Of a stretch of 11,882 bases of DNA, positions 6,262-11,882 are shown piece by piece (position 1 is the first letter of the stretch; each line of letters begins with the position of its first letter). The stretch is from Verrucomicrobiales bacterium. Lineage in GTDB: Bacteria; Verrucomicrobiota; Verrucomicrobiia; Limisphaerales; UBA9464. The stretch lies in contig DLVS01000791.1 in assembly GCA_003445095.1 (NCBI GenBank), forward strand, positions 1 to 11,882, given 5' to 3'. The translations under genes and the position numbers were made by a program. Below the pieces are notes generated by a model that saw nothing but the letters and a program-made list of their open reading frames with translations, had not been told where the DNA came from and made no database searches.

Positions 6262-7128
6262 ATGAATCTGACGAAGGTAATGGGGGCCTTAGGATCGATG
6301 ATCATCGCTTTAGGTGCGCTGGCTGCCGAAGCCACCTCGCTCCCCAGCGGAATGTTGGCCGTTCCGGCGGGCGTCTATCGGCCGCTTTTCCGCGGTCCGG
6401 AAGACCTCAAAGAAGTCCCGGTAGCTGCCTTCCTCGTCAGCGATGCTCCGGTCACGAACGGTGAATTCCTCGAGTTCGTTCGCGCCAATCCCCAATGGCG
6501 CCGGTCCCGAGTCAAGAGGTTGTTTGCCGATGTCGGCTACCTTCGGCACTGGGCGGGAGACGTTGAACTCGGGCCGGACGCCGCTGAGCTTGCTCGACAA
6601 CCCGTGGTGAATGTCTCGTGGTTTGCGGCGAAGTCATACGCATCCTGGCGCGGCCAGCGCTTGCCGACGACGGCCGAATGGGAACTGATTGCCGCGGCTG
6701 GCTTCAGCCGGCCTGATGGCACGAACGACGTGGAATTTTGCCGCGCCTTGACCCGGTGGTATTCCACACCAACTCCGACACGGTTGCCCGCCGTGCGTTC
6801 CGGACTCGCCAACTTCCACGGTGTCCACGATCTGCACGGCCTCATCTGGGAATGGACCAGTGACTTCAATTCCTCGCTGGTGACGGGTGACGCCCGGGGT
6901 GACAATGGTCTCGAACGCCAACTATTTTGCGGCGCCGGATCGCTGGGCACTAATGACCGCGCCAACTTTCCCGCGTTCATGCGAGCCGGTTTCCGTAGCT
7001 CCCTCAAAGCGGATTACACCGTCCACAATCTCGGGTTCCGGTGTGCCGCTGACCGGCCAGCTTCGGAAAGCGCTGTTGCCCCGACCCAGACGAGCCCGCA
7101 GCCCACCTCCAGCCCAATACCTCCATGA
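6262..7128 (+). CDS. nirV: NirV-like protein, SUMF1/FGE-sulfatase fold
   Basis: 288-aa exported protein with a signal peptide (MNLTKVMGALGSMIIALGALAAEA) and a formylglycine-generating-enzyme-type domain. Landmarks are VPAG (34-37), APVTNGEFLEFV (62-73), VVNVSWFAAKSYASWRGQRLPTTAEW (115-140), GVHDLHGLIWEWTSD (187-201) and the terminal NLGFRCA (256-262). The stretch where FGE has its catalytic GGS-x-C reads CGAGSLGTND, so the cysteine is missing and true FGE activity is unlikely. Genes of this type (NirV) commonly follow nirK, but their role is unsettled. A 20-residue Pro/Ser/Thr-rich tail ends the protein. The ATG at 6262 was preferred over a TTG at 6244 because it begins a clean signal peptide. 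It overlaps sco by ATGA, and 76 bp separate it from nirK. Confidence 0.88.
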   Translation: MNLTKVMGALGSMIIALGALAAEATSLPSGMLAVPAGVYRPLFRGPEDLKEVPVAAFLVSDAPVTNGEFLEFVRANPQWRRSRVKRLFADVGYLRHWAGDVELGPDAAELARQPVVNVSWFAAKSYASWRGQRLPTTAEWELIAAAGFSRPDGTNDVEFCRALTRWYSTPTPTRLPAVRSGLANFHGVHDLHGLIWEWTSDFNSSLVTGDARGDNGLERQLFCGAGSLGTNDRANFPAFMRAGFRSSLKADYTVHNLGFRCAADRPASESAVAPTQTSPQPTSSPIPP

Positions 7129-7730
7129 TTTCCCGCGTTTTGATCCCCATCTTCAGTCTGATATCGCTATGGACGTTTGCTGCCGATGCGCCAGTTCGGC
7201 CCCCGTGCTGCCGCTCGCTCCCCGGGGGTCAACCCGCCGAGAGCTCGCTTTACCAGCTCGAGTCCGTCTGGACTTCCGATGTGGGAACGCGGACCCGGCT
7301 CGGCGTGTTTCGGGGGCGCCCGCAAATAGTCGCGCTATTCTTCACCCACTGTGAGTACGCGTGTCCAATCCTGGTCAGCGAGCTGAAACGACTAGAGCAG
7401 GCGTTGCCCGCCGACCTGCGAGAGCGGGTCGATTTTCTGCTGATCTCCTTTGATTCCGCTCGGGACACTCCGGCCCAGCTCGCCGACTACCGACGAGTTC
7501 ATGAGCTTGACCTGGCGCATTGGAGTCTGCTGCGAGGCGAAGTAGATGATGTTCGTGAACTGGCCGCACTGTTGGGAGTCAACTATCGAGCGGACGCCCG
7601 TGGGCAGTTTGCTCATTCGAATGTGATCACGGTCTTGGATGCCGAAGGAAGCATCGCGCGTCAATTCACTGGCCTCAAACTTCCGGTGGACGATGTCATC
7701 AAAGTTCTCTCCGGGCCGAAGAAGCCTTAG
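7125..7730 (+). CDS. SCO1/SenC/PrrC-family copper chaperone
   Basis: 201-aa thioredoxin-fold protein with an N-terminal signal or anchor (residues 1-20). The copper site is complete: C-x3-C at Cys76 and Cys80 in FFTHCEYACP and the distal His164 in QFAHSNVITVLD. Strands around VDFLLISFDSARDTP (102-116) are typical of SCO. An extra Cys28-Cys29 pair follows the signal segment (PPCCRSLPGG) and may give a second metal or disulphide site. SCO proteins insert copper into cytochrome oxidase CuA or act as periplasmic thiol reductases. Here, joined to nirV by an ATGA overlap and behind nirK, copper loading of NirK is the natural inference. No separate Shine-Dalgarno is seen, which fits translational coupling. 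Confidence 0.9.
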   Translation: MISRVLIPIFSLISLWTFAADAPVRPPCCRSLPGGQPAESSLYQLESVWTSDVGTRTRLGVFRGRPQIVALFFTHCEYACPILVSELKRLEQALPADLRERVDFLLISFDSARDTPAQLADYRRVHELDLAHWSLLRGEVDDVRELAALLGVNYRADARGQFAHSNVITVLDAEGSIARQFTGLKLPVDDVIKVLSGPKKP

Positions 7731-7748
7731 CTGGTTACGAAGAGAAAA

Positions 7749-7762
7749 CGGGGAGAACCCCG
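7749..7762 (-). terminator. Hairpin with minus-strand T-tract after sco
   Basis: CGGGG (7749-7753), loop AGAA, CCCCG (7758-7762), 18 nt past the sco stop. Read on the minus strand it is followed by TTTTCTCTT, as in an intrinsic terminator, yet no minus-strand gene ends here. On the plus strand an A-rich run precedes it and no T-run follows, so it would be a weak stop for the nir operon. The right arm overlaps the first unit of the 10-bp repeat. Confidence 0.4.
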
Positions 7763-7785
7763 AATGGACACCAATCCACACGAAT
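7756..7785. repeat. Left arm of a 10-bp-periodic inverted repeat
   Basis: Three consecutive 10-bp units: AACCCCGAAT, GGACACCAAT, CCACACGAAT. Each ends AAT preceded by C/G and a C-rich core (ACAC[C/G]AAT in the last two). The right arm at 7880-7909 is its inverted counterpart with 24 of 30 matching positions. Repeats of this ACACNAAT kind are, from memory, dispersed in intergenic DNA of Verrucomicrobiota genomes. This is recalled, not checked. Confidence 0.6.
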
Positions 7786-7825
7786 AGAGTCGATCTGTCC
7801 GCGAGACAATCCCGGCCGGTCGGAT

Positions 7826-7838
7826 TCACCTTCGGTGA
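7826..7838. repeat. Small perfect hairpin inside the repeat element
   Basis: TCACC, loop TTC, GGTGA (5-3-5), close to the middle of the 94 bp between the two repeat arms. If the arms paired in RNA, this would be an inner hairpin of the same structure. Confidence 0.4.
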
Positions 7839-7879
7839 CGAGGACTCGCTCCTCCAATAGCCTGTCTGGGCCTCCGCCC

Positions 7880-7909
7880 ATTGGTGTTCATTCGTGTCGA
7901 TTTGGGGTT
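7880..7909. repeat. Right arm of the 10-bp-periodic inverted repeat
   Basis: Three units read on the plus strand as ATTGGTGTTC, ATTCGTGTCG, ATTTGGGGTT. Their reverse complements AACCCCAAAT, CGACACGAAT, GAACACCAAT align unit by unit with the left arm at 7756-7785. The order of the C and G variants is swapped between the arms, suggesting a family of tandem 10-bp units and not simple duplication. Confidence 0.6.
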
Positions 7910-7964
7910 GAACTGAATTATTGACGCCGAGGCGGCTCCGTACGAGGCCAACTGGGGTGACCCG

Positions 7965-8300
7965 ATGATTGGAACCCAGAGCACGCTTCGCCGGCGACGA
8001 ACGCCGCCTTCGGTCGGAGTCCGCCTTGACCAGGGGCAGCTCGCCATGATCGGAGGCGCGGATGATCAGGGCTGGTCCCGATCGTGGCTTGGCAAGCTTG
8101 GGAATTGGCTGCGGGGTGCCAGTGCGCCGGCCGAAGAGAGGGTCTTTACGGAAGGATTCCTCGTTGGAACGGCTGCGAGAGCGTATTTAGGCGAGTTTCT
8201 CAGTGAATGGCGTTCGGGTTTGACCGGTCGAAAGCGGCAACTTTCTCGAATCGCCAGCAAATTCAGGAAACTTTTTGACCGATTGATGGCGGGGCTTTAA
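7965..8300 (+). CDS. Possible small hypothetical protein
   Basis: Open frame of 111 codons ending 45 bp before tolQ. I do not recognise the product. It is Arg-rich at the start (TLRRRRTPPSVGVRLDQG), has a Trp-rich middle (GWSRSWLGKLGNWLRG, residues 36-51) and an amphipathic basic C-terminal half (FLSEWRSGLTGRKRQLSRIASKFRKLFDRLM). No signal peptide or membrane segment is evident. GGGG lies about 9 nt before the ATG at 7965, and an internal ATG at 8046 is possible. Third codon positions are less GC-biased than in tolQ, and no domain supports it, so it may be a chance frame or a decayed gene. The dyad at 8304-8327 just after its stop could be its transcript end. Confidence 0.3.
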   Translation: MIGTQSTLRRRRTPPSVGVRLDQGQLAMIGGADDQGWSRSWLGKLGNWLRGASAPAEERVFTEGFLVGTAARAYLGEFLSEWRSGLTGRKRQLSRIASKFRKLFDRLMAGL

Positions 8301-8303
8301 ACG

Positions 8304-8327
8304 GGTTCCGCGCTCGCGAGCCGAACC
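8304..8327. repeat. Nested dyad upstream of tolQ
   Basis: Outer arms GGTTC (8304-8308) and GAACC (8323-8327) surround a perfect 10-bp palindrome GCTCGCGAGC (8312-8321). It lies in the 45-bp gap before the tolQ ATG and could be an operator, a hairpin in the tol leader, or a stop for upstream transcription. No T-run follows. Confidence 0.45.
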
Positions 8328-8345
8328 AACGACGAAGCGCTTACG

Positions 8346-9077
8346 ATGAATTTCACTGCCGGCCTGTTGGCCGCGAATCAAGGTGGCTTCACGCTGACCT
8401 ACATCTGGGACCAGGCCACGATTGAGGCCAAGGTCATCATCATCATCCTTCTCATTTTCTCGATTTTCGCCTGGTCGGTGATGGCGTCGAAGGCGGTGCA
8501 GATGCGACGCGCGCGGCGCCTCAATCACTATTTCGAATCGGAGTTTCGCCAGCAGAAGTCGGTCTTGTCGATATACGACCGGCGTTTGCAGGTCCAAGGC
8601 TGCCCCTTGTTTTCGGTGTACCTCGACGGCTGTACCGATTTGGAAGGGCATTTGCGCGGCCCCGACGAAACGCGTCGGCAGTTCGCCTCGATCAAGGGCA
8701 TCGAACACGTGAAGCGCGCCCTCGAGGGCTCGGTGGCGCGCGAGTCCTTGCGGCTGGAATCCGGCCTGGTGCTCTTGGCGGTGGCGGTGAGCGGGGCGCC
8801 GTTCCTCGGGCTCCTGGGCACGGTGTGGGGCGTGATGGACGCGTTTGGTGGCGTGGCGATTGCCGCGCAATCCGGCGCCCGGGCGGACCTGGCGGTGATG
8901 GCTCCCGGCGTTTCGGCGGCCTTAATCACGACGGTCGCCGGGCTCTTAGTCGCCATCCCGTCGATGTTTGGCTACAACTGGCTCGTGCATACGTTGCGCG
9001 TCCATACTGTGGAATTGGATAATTTCGCCCAATCGCTCGCATCGCGGATTGAAACCGAGTTTTTGAAGGACGAGTGA
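8346..9077 (+). CDS. tolQ: TolQ/ExbB-family proton channel subunit
   Basis: 243-aa inner-membrane protein of the MotA/TolQ/ExbB family. Three membrane segments fit the family: about 29-46, 139-165 and 185-212, with a cytoplasmic loop of about 90 residues between the first two. The diagnostic stretch is GAPFLGLLGTVWGVMDAFGG (150-169), followed by APGVSAALITTVAGLLVAIP (186-205). Thr and Pro residues here belong to the proton path in known homologues. It forms the channel with TolR and energises the TolA-like protein across the envelope. The tolQ assignment, and not exbB, rests on the downstream tolB and lipoprotein gene. tolR starts 33 bp later. The ATG at 8346 has no strong Shine-Dalgarno. Confidence 0.93.
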   Translation: MNFTAGLLAANQGGFTLTYIWDQATIEAKVIIIILLIFSIFAWSVMASKAVQMRRARRLNHYFESEFRQQKSVLSIYDRRLQVQGCPLFSVYLDGCTDLEGHLRGPDETRRQFASIKGIEHVKRALEGSVARESLRLESGLVLLAVAVSGAPFLGLLGTVWGVMDAFGGVAIAAQSGARADLAVMAPGVSAALITTVAGLLVAIPSMFGYNWLVHTLRVHTVELDNFAQSLASRIETEFLKDE

Positions 9078-9110
9078 CGCGGTTCCGTCCCCGAGATCAG
9101 CAACTCCATC

Positions 9111-9536
9111 ATGCGTCGATTCTCCCAACGCAATTCACTGGTGACGTTAAGCGAAATCAATGTCACCCCGTTGCTCGATCTGGCGTTCGTGCTGTTGATC
9201 ATCTTCATCATTACGACACCGCTGATGGAGCAAACGGTGAACTTGCGCCTCCCGGTTGGCGGGGCGACTCGAGCATCGGCCAAGCCGGAGGATGTGGTGT
9301 TGGCTGAGGTGCGACCCGATGGGGCGTATTACTTGAAGGGTCGTTCGGTGGGGTCGGATTTGCGGGCACTCGAATCAAGGTTGCTGGAGGAGTATCGGCG
9401 CAATCCCAACATGGTCGTGCGGATTCGAGCTGATGCCGGCGGCAAATTCGAACTGCCAATGAACATCATCGAGATTTGTCGGCGAAACGGAATTACCCGC
9501 TTCGACATTGCCACAGAACCGTCCGCCAACCGCTGA
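9111..9536 (+). CDS. tolR: TolR/ExbD-family protein
   Basis: 141-aa protein with a short cytoplasmic N-terminus, one membrane helix (about 17-38) and a periplasmic domain. The helix begins INVTPLLDLAFVLLIIFIIT and carries the family's essential acidic residue, Asp23, which shuttles protons in the TolQR/ExbBD motor. The periplasmic part (ADAGGKFELPMNIIEICRRNGITRFDIATEP) matches the ExbD/TolR fold. It lies between tolQ and the tolA-like gene, with only 4 nt between its stop and the next ATG, so translation is probably coupled. Confidence 0.93.
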   Translation: MRRFSQRNSLVTLSEINVTPLLDLAFVLLIIFIITTPLMEQTVNLRLPVGGATRASAKPEDVVLAEVRPDGAYYLKGRSVGSDLRALESRLLEEYRRNPNMVVRIRADAGGKFELPMNIIEICRRNGITRFDIATEPSANR

Positions 9537-9540
9537 AGCG

Positions 9541-10482
9541 ATGGACCGTACCCAACAACATTGTCTGGCCGGTTCGACCGCAATTCACATCGGAGTTCTG
9601 GTCTTGGTCCTGGTCGCGTCCGGGTTAGCTGCGCATCGAGCGATCCAACCGGAAGTGCCCTTCATGGAGATCATTCCCACCGATCTCCTGCTCACGATGG
9701 GGAATCAGATTGGCGGGGGAAAGGTGAATCCCTTACCGCCCGCCCCCGCGCCAAAGGAGGCACCGACGCCGACACCCAAGGTGGCGGTGTCCGAACCCGT
9801 TAAGCCAACTCCGACGCCGCGAATCGAACCCAGGCTCGAACCCAAACCCGTCGAACCCACGAAGCCCGTTGAACGAAAAGTCGCGGTGACGCGGGAAGTC
9901 CGAGAGGTCCAGTCTCCTCGGGCCGCACAGGACGTGGCCCTCACGCGCCAGGCGACCAAGCCGGTAACGACCCCGAAGATCCAAGTAAGCAACCAGACCC
10001 GCACCCGAACCGACGCCGACAAGCAGGTTGAACGCGAGGCCCGGGAAGCCGCTGCGGCCGAAGCCGCCGCGCGCGATCAACGGATGGCGTCCGTGAAAAA
10101 GCTGGCCTCAAGGATTACTGGCGCTGCGACCGGACTGGCCGAGAATGTCGGAAGTTCCACGAAGATTGAGATGCCCGGCCCAGAGGGGATCGCTTACGCT
10201 CCTTATCTCAATTGGATGCAGTCCTACATCTACGAACGGTGGCGACGCCCGGCCACGAGTTCCCAAGAGCAGCAATACGTGGTTCTGGAGGTGGTGATCG
10301 CGCGCGATGGTACGGTACTGAGCGCAACCATCATTCGGCCGTCCGGCTTCCGAAGTCTCGACGCTTCGGCCGAGACCGTCTTCCGAGAATACCGCAAGCT
10401 GCGCCCCCTTCCCGGCGAATACAAAGAGCCTCGTCTGGTTGTCCCAGTAAAATTCGTGCTCGAAGCTCCTGGATCCCAATGA
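9541..10482 (+). CDS. tolA: TolA/TonB-like envelope-spanning protein
   Basis: 313-aa protein in four parts: an N-terminal membrane helix (about 9-32) with Ser12 and His16 spaced as in the TonB/TolA S-x3-H motor-contact motif; a Pro/Lys/Glu/Thr-rich periplasmic stretch (about 58-115, with TPTPK and EPK repeats); an Ala/Glu/Arg-rich helical or coiled segment (about 160-187); and a TonB-type C-terminal domain (219-313) with YLNWMQSYIYERWRRP, VVLEVVIARDGTV and KFVLE. The position between tolR and tolB argues for TolA function, although the C-terminal domain looks more TonB-like. ATG 9541 was preferred to a TTG at 9508 lying inside tolR. Its stop overlaps the tolB ATG. Confidence 0.87.
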   Translation: MDRTQQHCLAGSTAIHIGVLVLVLVASGLAAHRAIQPEVPFMEIIPTDLLLTMGNQIGGGKVNPLPPAPAPKEAPTPTPKVAVSEPVKPTPTPRIEPRLEPKPVEPTKPVERKVAVTREVREVQSPRAAQDVALTRQATKPVTTPKIQVSNQTRTRTDADKQVEREAREAAAAEAAARDQRMASVKKLASRITGAATGLAENVGSSTKIEMPGPEGIAYAPYLNWMQSYIYERWRRPATSSQEQQYVVLEVVIARDGTVLSATIIRPSGFRSLDASAETVFREYRKLRPLPGEYKEPRLVVPVKFVLEAPGSQ

Positions 10483-11669
10483 AGTCTGGATTCCTCCTCC
10501 GTCTGCTCAACGCCGCTTTGGCGTTCTCCATAGCCCCGCTGTTTGCGGGGGCTCAAACCGAAAATTCGGGCGTCGAAATTCGCGGCCGAACTGTTCGCAC
10601 CATTCCCATCGCGCTTTCAGGTTTTCCGGAGGAAATCCGAAAGACGCTCGAATTCGACTTGTATGTCGTCGGGTTCGAGGTCGCATCCGACAAACCGCAG
10701 TACCACCTGTCGGGCACCATTCAAGGTGAACTCCGCGGAACGTTAACGGACGTTAACACCCAACAAGCGTTGTTTTCGCGGGCGTATCCGGGCGGCACCG
10801 CTCGAGCACAGGCACATGCCCTGGCCAATGATGTGGTGAAGGCACTCTTGCAGTTGCCGGGAATCGCCCAGACCAAGGTCGCATTCCGGAGCGCGCCTGG
10901 ACAACGGAACGCCAAGGGCGAAACCGTTTCAGAAATCTGGGCGGCGGATTACGACGGATTCAACGCCGTCGCCTTGACAAGCGACACGTCGATCGCCGTG
11001 GGACCGAGCTGGGTACCGGGTCAAATGAAGCTCTTCTATACCTCCTACCGAGCGAACCGTCCGGAAATCTACTTGCAAGATCTGCGGACGGGCGAACGCA
11101 AGCGGGTGTTTTCGTTCCCCGGAACCAGTTCGAGCCCATCCGTTTCCCCCGATGGCACCCGCGTCGCGATGATTCTGAGCCGCAGCGGGAGCCCCGACTT
11201 GTGGGTGGCGAATGTGGACGGCAGCAACTTGCGCCAATTGACCACGACCAGGGAATTGGAGGCGTCCCCGTGCTGGAGCCCGGATGGCCGAACGCTGTGT
11301 TTCACCTCGACGGAAAGCGGTCGCGCCGCGCTTTACACGATGCCGGCGAGCGGCGGGTCAATGCAGCGATTGAACACGGGGGGGGTGACTCAGTGCACGG
11401 AGCCGGATTGGTCTCCTGACGGCAAATGGATTGCGTTCACCCGGGCGGCGGGGGAATTCACCATTTTCGTTATGCCTGCGGCCGGCGGTGATGCCAAGGC
11501 TGCCACTGCCGGGGAAGATCCTTCTTGGTCTCCCAACTCGCGGACATTGATCTTTGCCCGACGCTCCGGTAGCGAACGGCGACTGTCGCTGCTTGACGTT
11601 CCGTCGGGCCACGTCAAGGATTTGTCCCGAATTTCGGGCAGTTGCTCCCAGCCCAGTTGGGCCAGATAA
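10479..11669 (+). CDS. tolB: TolB beta-propeller protein
   Basis: 396-aa periplasmic protein with a signal peptide (about 1-25, ending FAGAQ), an N-terminal alpha/beta domain (GVEIRGRTVRTIPIALSGF and LSGTIQGELRG, to about residue 135) and a beta-propeller of PD40/WD40-like repeats. Visible blade motifs are GPSWVPGQMKLFY, SPSVSPDGTRVAM, ASPCWSPDGRTLCF, EPDWSPDGKWIAF and DPSWSPNSRTLIF, with a closing CSQPSWAR at the C-terminus. It is slightly shorter than E. coli TolB (430 aa). TolB binds Pal and TolA domains during outer-membrane constriction. The ATG at 10479 overlaps the tolA stop by ATGA, which indicates coupling. The frame stays open upstream to 10212, but only this start gives a signal peptide. 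Confidence 0.92.
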   Translation: MKSGFLLRLLNAALAFSIAPLFAGAQTENSGVEIRGRTVRTIPIALSGFPEEIRKTLEFDLYVVGFEVASDKPQYHLSGTIQGELRGTLTDVNTQQALFSRAYPGGTARAQAHALANDVVKALLQLPGIAQTKVAFRSAPGQRNAKGETVSEIWAADYDGFNAVALTSDTSIAVGPSWVPGQMKLFYTSYRANRPEIYLQDLRTGERKRVFSFPGTSSSPSVSPDGTRVAMILSRSGSPDLWVANVDGSNLRQLTTTRELEASPCWSPDGRTLCFTSTESGRAALYTMPASGGSMQRLNTGGVTQCTEPDWSPDGKWIAFTRAAGEFTIFVMPAAGGDAKAATAGEDPSWSPNSRTLIFARRSGSERRLSLLDVPSGHVKDLSRISGSCSQPSWAR

Positions 11670-11684
11670 CTTCCCTCTGATTCC

Positions 11685-11688
11685 AAGG
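11685..11688 (+). promoter_or_regulatory. Shine-Dalgarno of the lipoprotein gene
   Basis: AAGG, 5 nt before the ATG at 11694, in the 24-bp gap after tolB. It supports the chosen start. Confidence 0.6.
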
Positions 11689-11693
11689 TTGAT

Positions 11694-11882
11694 ATGAAGT
11701 CTCCTCTGACCCGATTAAGCATTCTCATCGTTGCGGCCGCCCTCGTGGCGGCACCCACCGGCTGTTCGAAAAAGCCCAAAAACCTCACGCCCCTTCCGGC
11801 CGGCCGGAGCGGTTCCGCCCCCACTGGCGATGTGCCTCTGGATGGTAGCGGGACGACGCCGGGCGGACGCTTGCCCGGATCC
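11694..11882 (+). CDS. pal: Lipoprotein, probably Pal, 5' part only
   Basis: First 63 codons of a gene cut by the window edge, open to the last base. A lipoprotein signal peptide is evident: two basic residues (Lys2, Arg7), a hydrophobic run LSILIVAAALVAA and a lipobox ending TGC with Cys24 as the lipidated residue. A Gly/Pro/Ser-rich linker follows (LPAGRSGSAPTGDVPLDG), as is common before the OmpA-like peptidoglycan-binding domain of Pal. That domain would lie beyond the window. The call rests on the signal and on the position directly after tolB. Another lipoprotein is possible. Confidence 0.72.
   Translation, partial: MKSPLTRLSILIVAAALVAAPTGCSKKPKNLTPLPAGRSGSAPTGDVPLDGSGTTPGGRLPGS

Noticed and set aside
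8187..8870. Minus-strand open frame of 227 codons opposite tolQ
   Set aside because: The product is a His/Arg/Gln-rich sequence without domains, lying antisense to a clear TolQ. It is a by-product of GC-rich codon usage.
10212..10478. 89-residue extension upstream of TolB
   Set aside because: It lies entirely within the tolA coding region in another frame, and the ATG at 10479 begins a proper signal peptide.
11877..11882. GGATCC at the right edge as a cloning boundary
   Set aside because: The same hexamer also occurs inside the window near 91 and 10471, and the left edge has none, so it is most likely chance.

Overview
The window is about 11.9 kb of GC-rich bacterial DNA with two functional blocks: a denitrification/nitric-oxide gene cluster (about 1.4-7.7 kb) and an almost complete Tol-Pal cell-envelope operon (8.3 kb to the right edge). 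An AniA-type copper nitrite reductase with a C-terminal cytochrome c, a NirV-like protein, a SCO protein and a tolQ-R-A-B-pal order indicate a Gram-negative with a periplasm. Verrucomicrobiota (Pedosphaera-like) is my best guess, partly from 10-bp ACAC[C/G]AAT-type repeats at 7756-7909. The lineage call rests on recall and is not proven by the window.

Layout. At 56-1369 (+) there is a major facilitator transporter. Converging on it is a minus-strand series read from right to left: a DUF2249 protein (3376-3137), a CRP/FNR-family regulator of DNR type (3081-2335) and a class I SAM methyltransferase (2177-1395). Divergent from DUF2249 is a small cupin (3483-3839, +). A GYD-domain protein (4341-4045, -) faces away from nirK (4659-6185, +), which is followed by a NirV-like SUMF1-fold protein (6262-7128) and an ATGA-overlapping SCO1/SenC protein (7125-7730). 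A 615-bp spacer then carries hairpins, a 10-bp-periodic inverted repeat and one doubtful small reading frame. The Tol-Pal operon follows: tolQ, tolR, a TolA/TonB-like protein, tolB (ATGA overlap with tolA) and the first 63 codons of a lipoprotein that is probably Pal.

How the parts fit. The regulator has the E-x-x-S-R recognition helix that in FNR/DNR proteins reads TTGAT-N4-ATCAA-like sites, and it lacks FNR's iron-sulphur cysteine cluster. Two exact matches to TTGAY-N4-RTCAA lie in the window, both intergenic. One is between the divergent DUF2249 and cupin genes and one is between the divergent GYD and nirK genes. A third, one-mismatch site lies closer to nirK. This suggests a local regulon in which a nitrogen-oxide-sensing regulator controls its own operon, the cupin, possibly the GYD gene, and nirK-nirV-sco. 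NirK would reduce nitrite to NO in the periplasm using its own heme domain as electron entry, and the SCO protein probably supplies copper.

The most interesting points are the shared box set and its promoter geometry (it predicts a leaderless cupin transcript), two further perfect palindromes next to the nirK and nirV starts, a NirV that appears to lack the FGE catalytic cysteine, a twin-cysteine motif in SCO, and the unexplained repeat element in the spacer.
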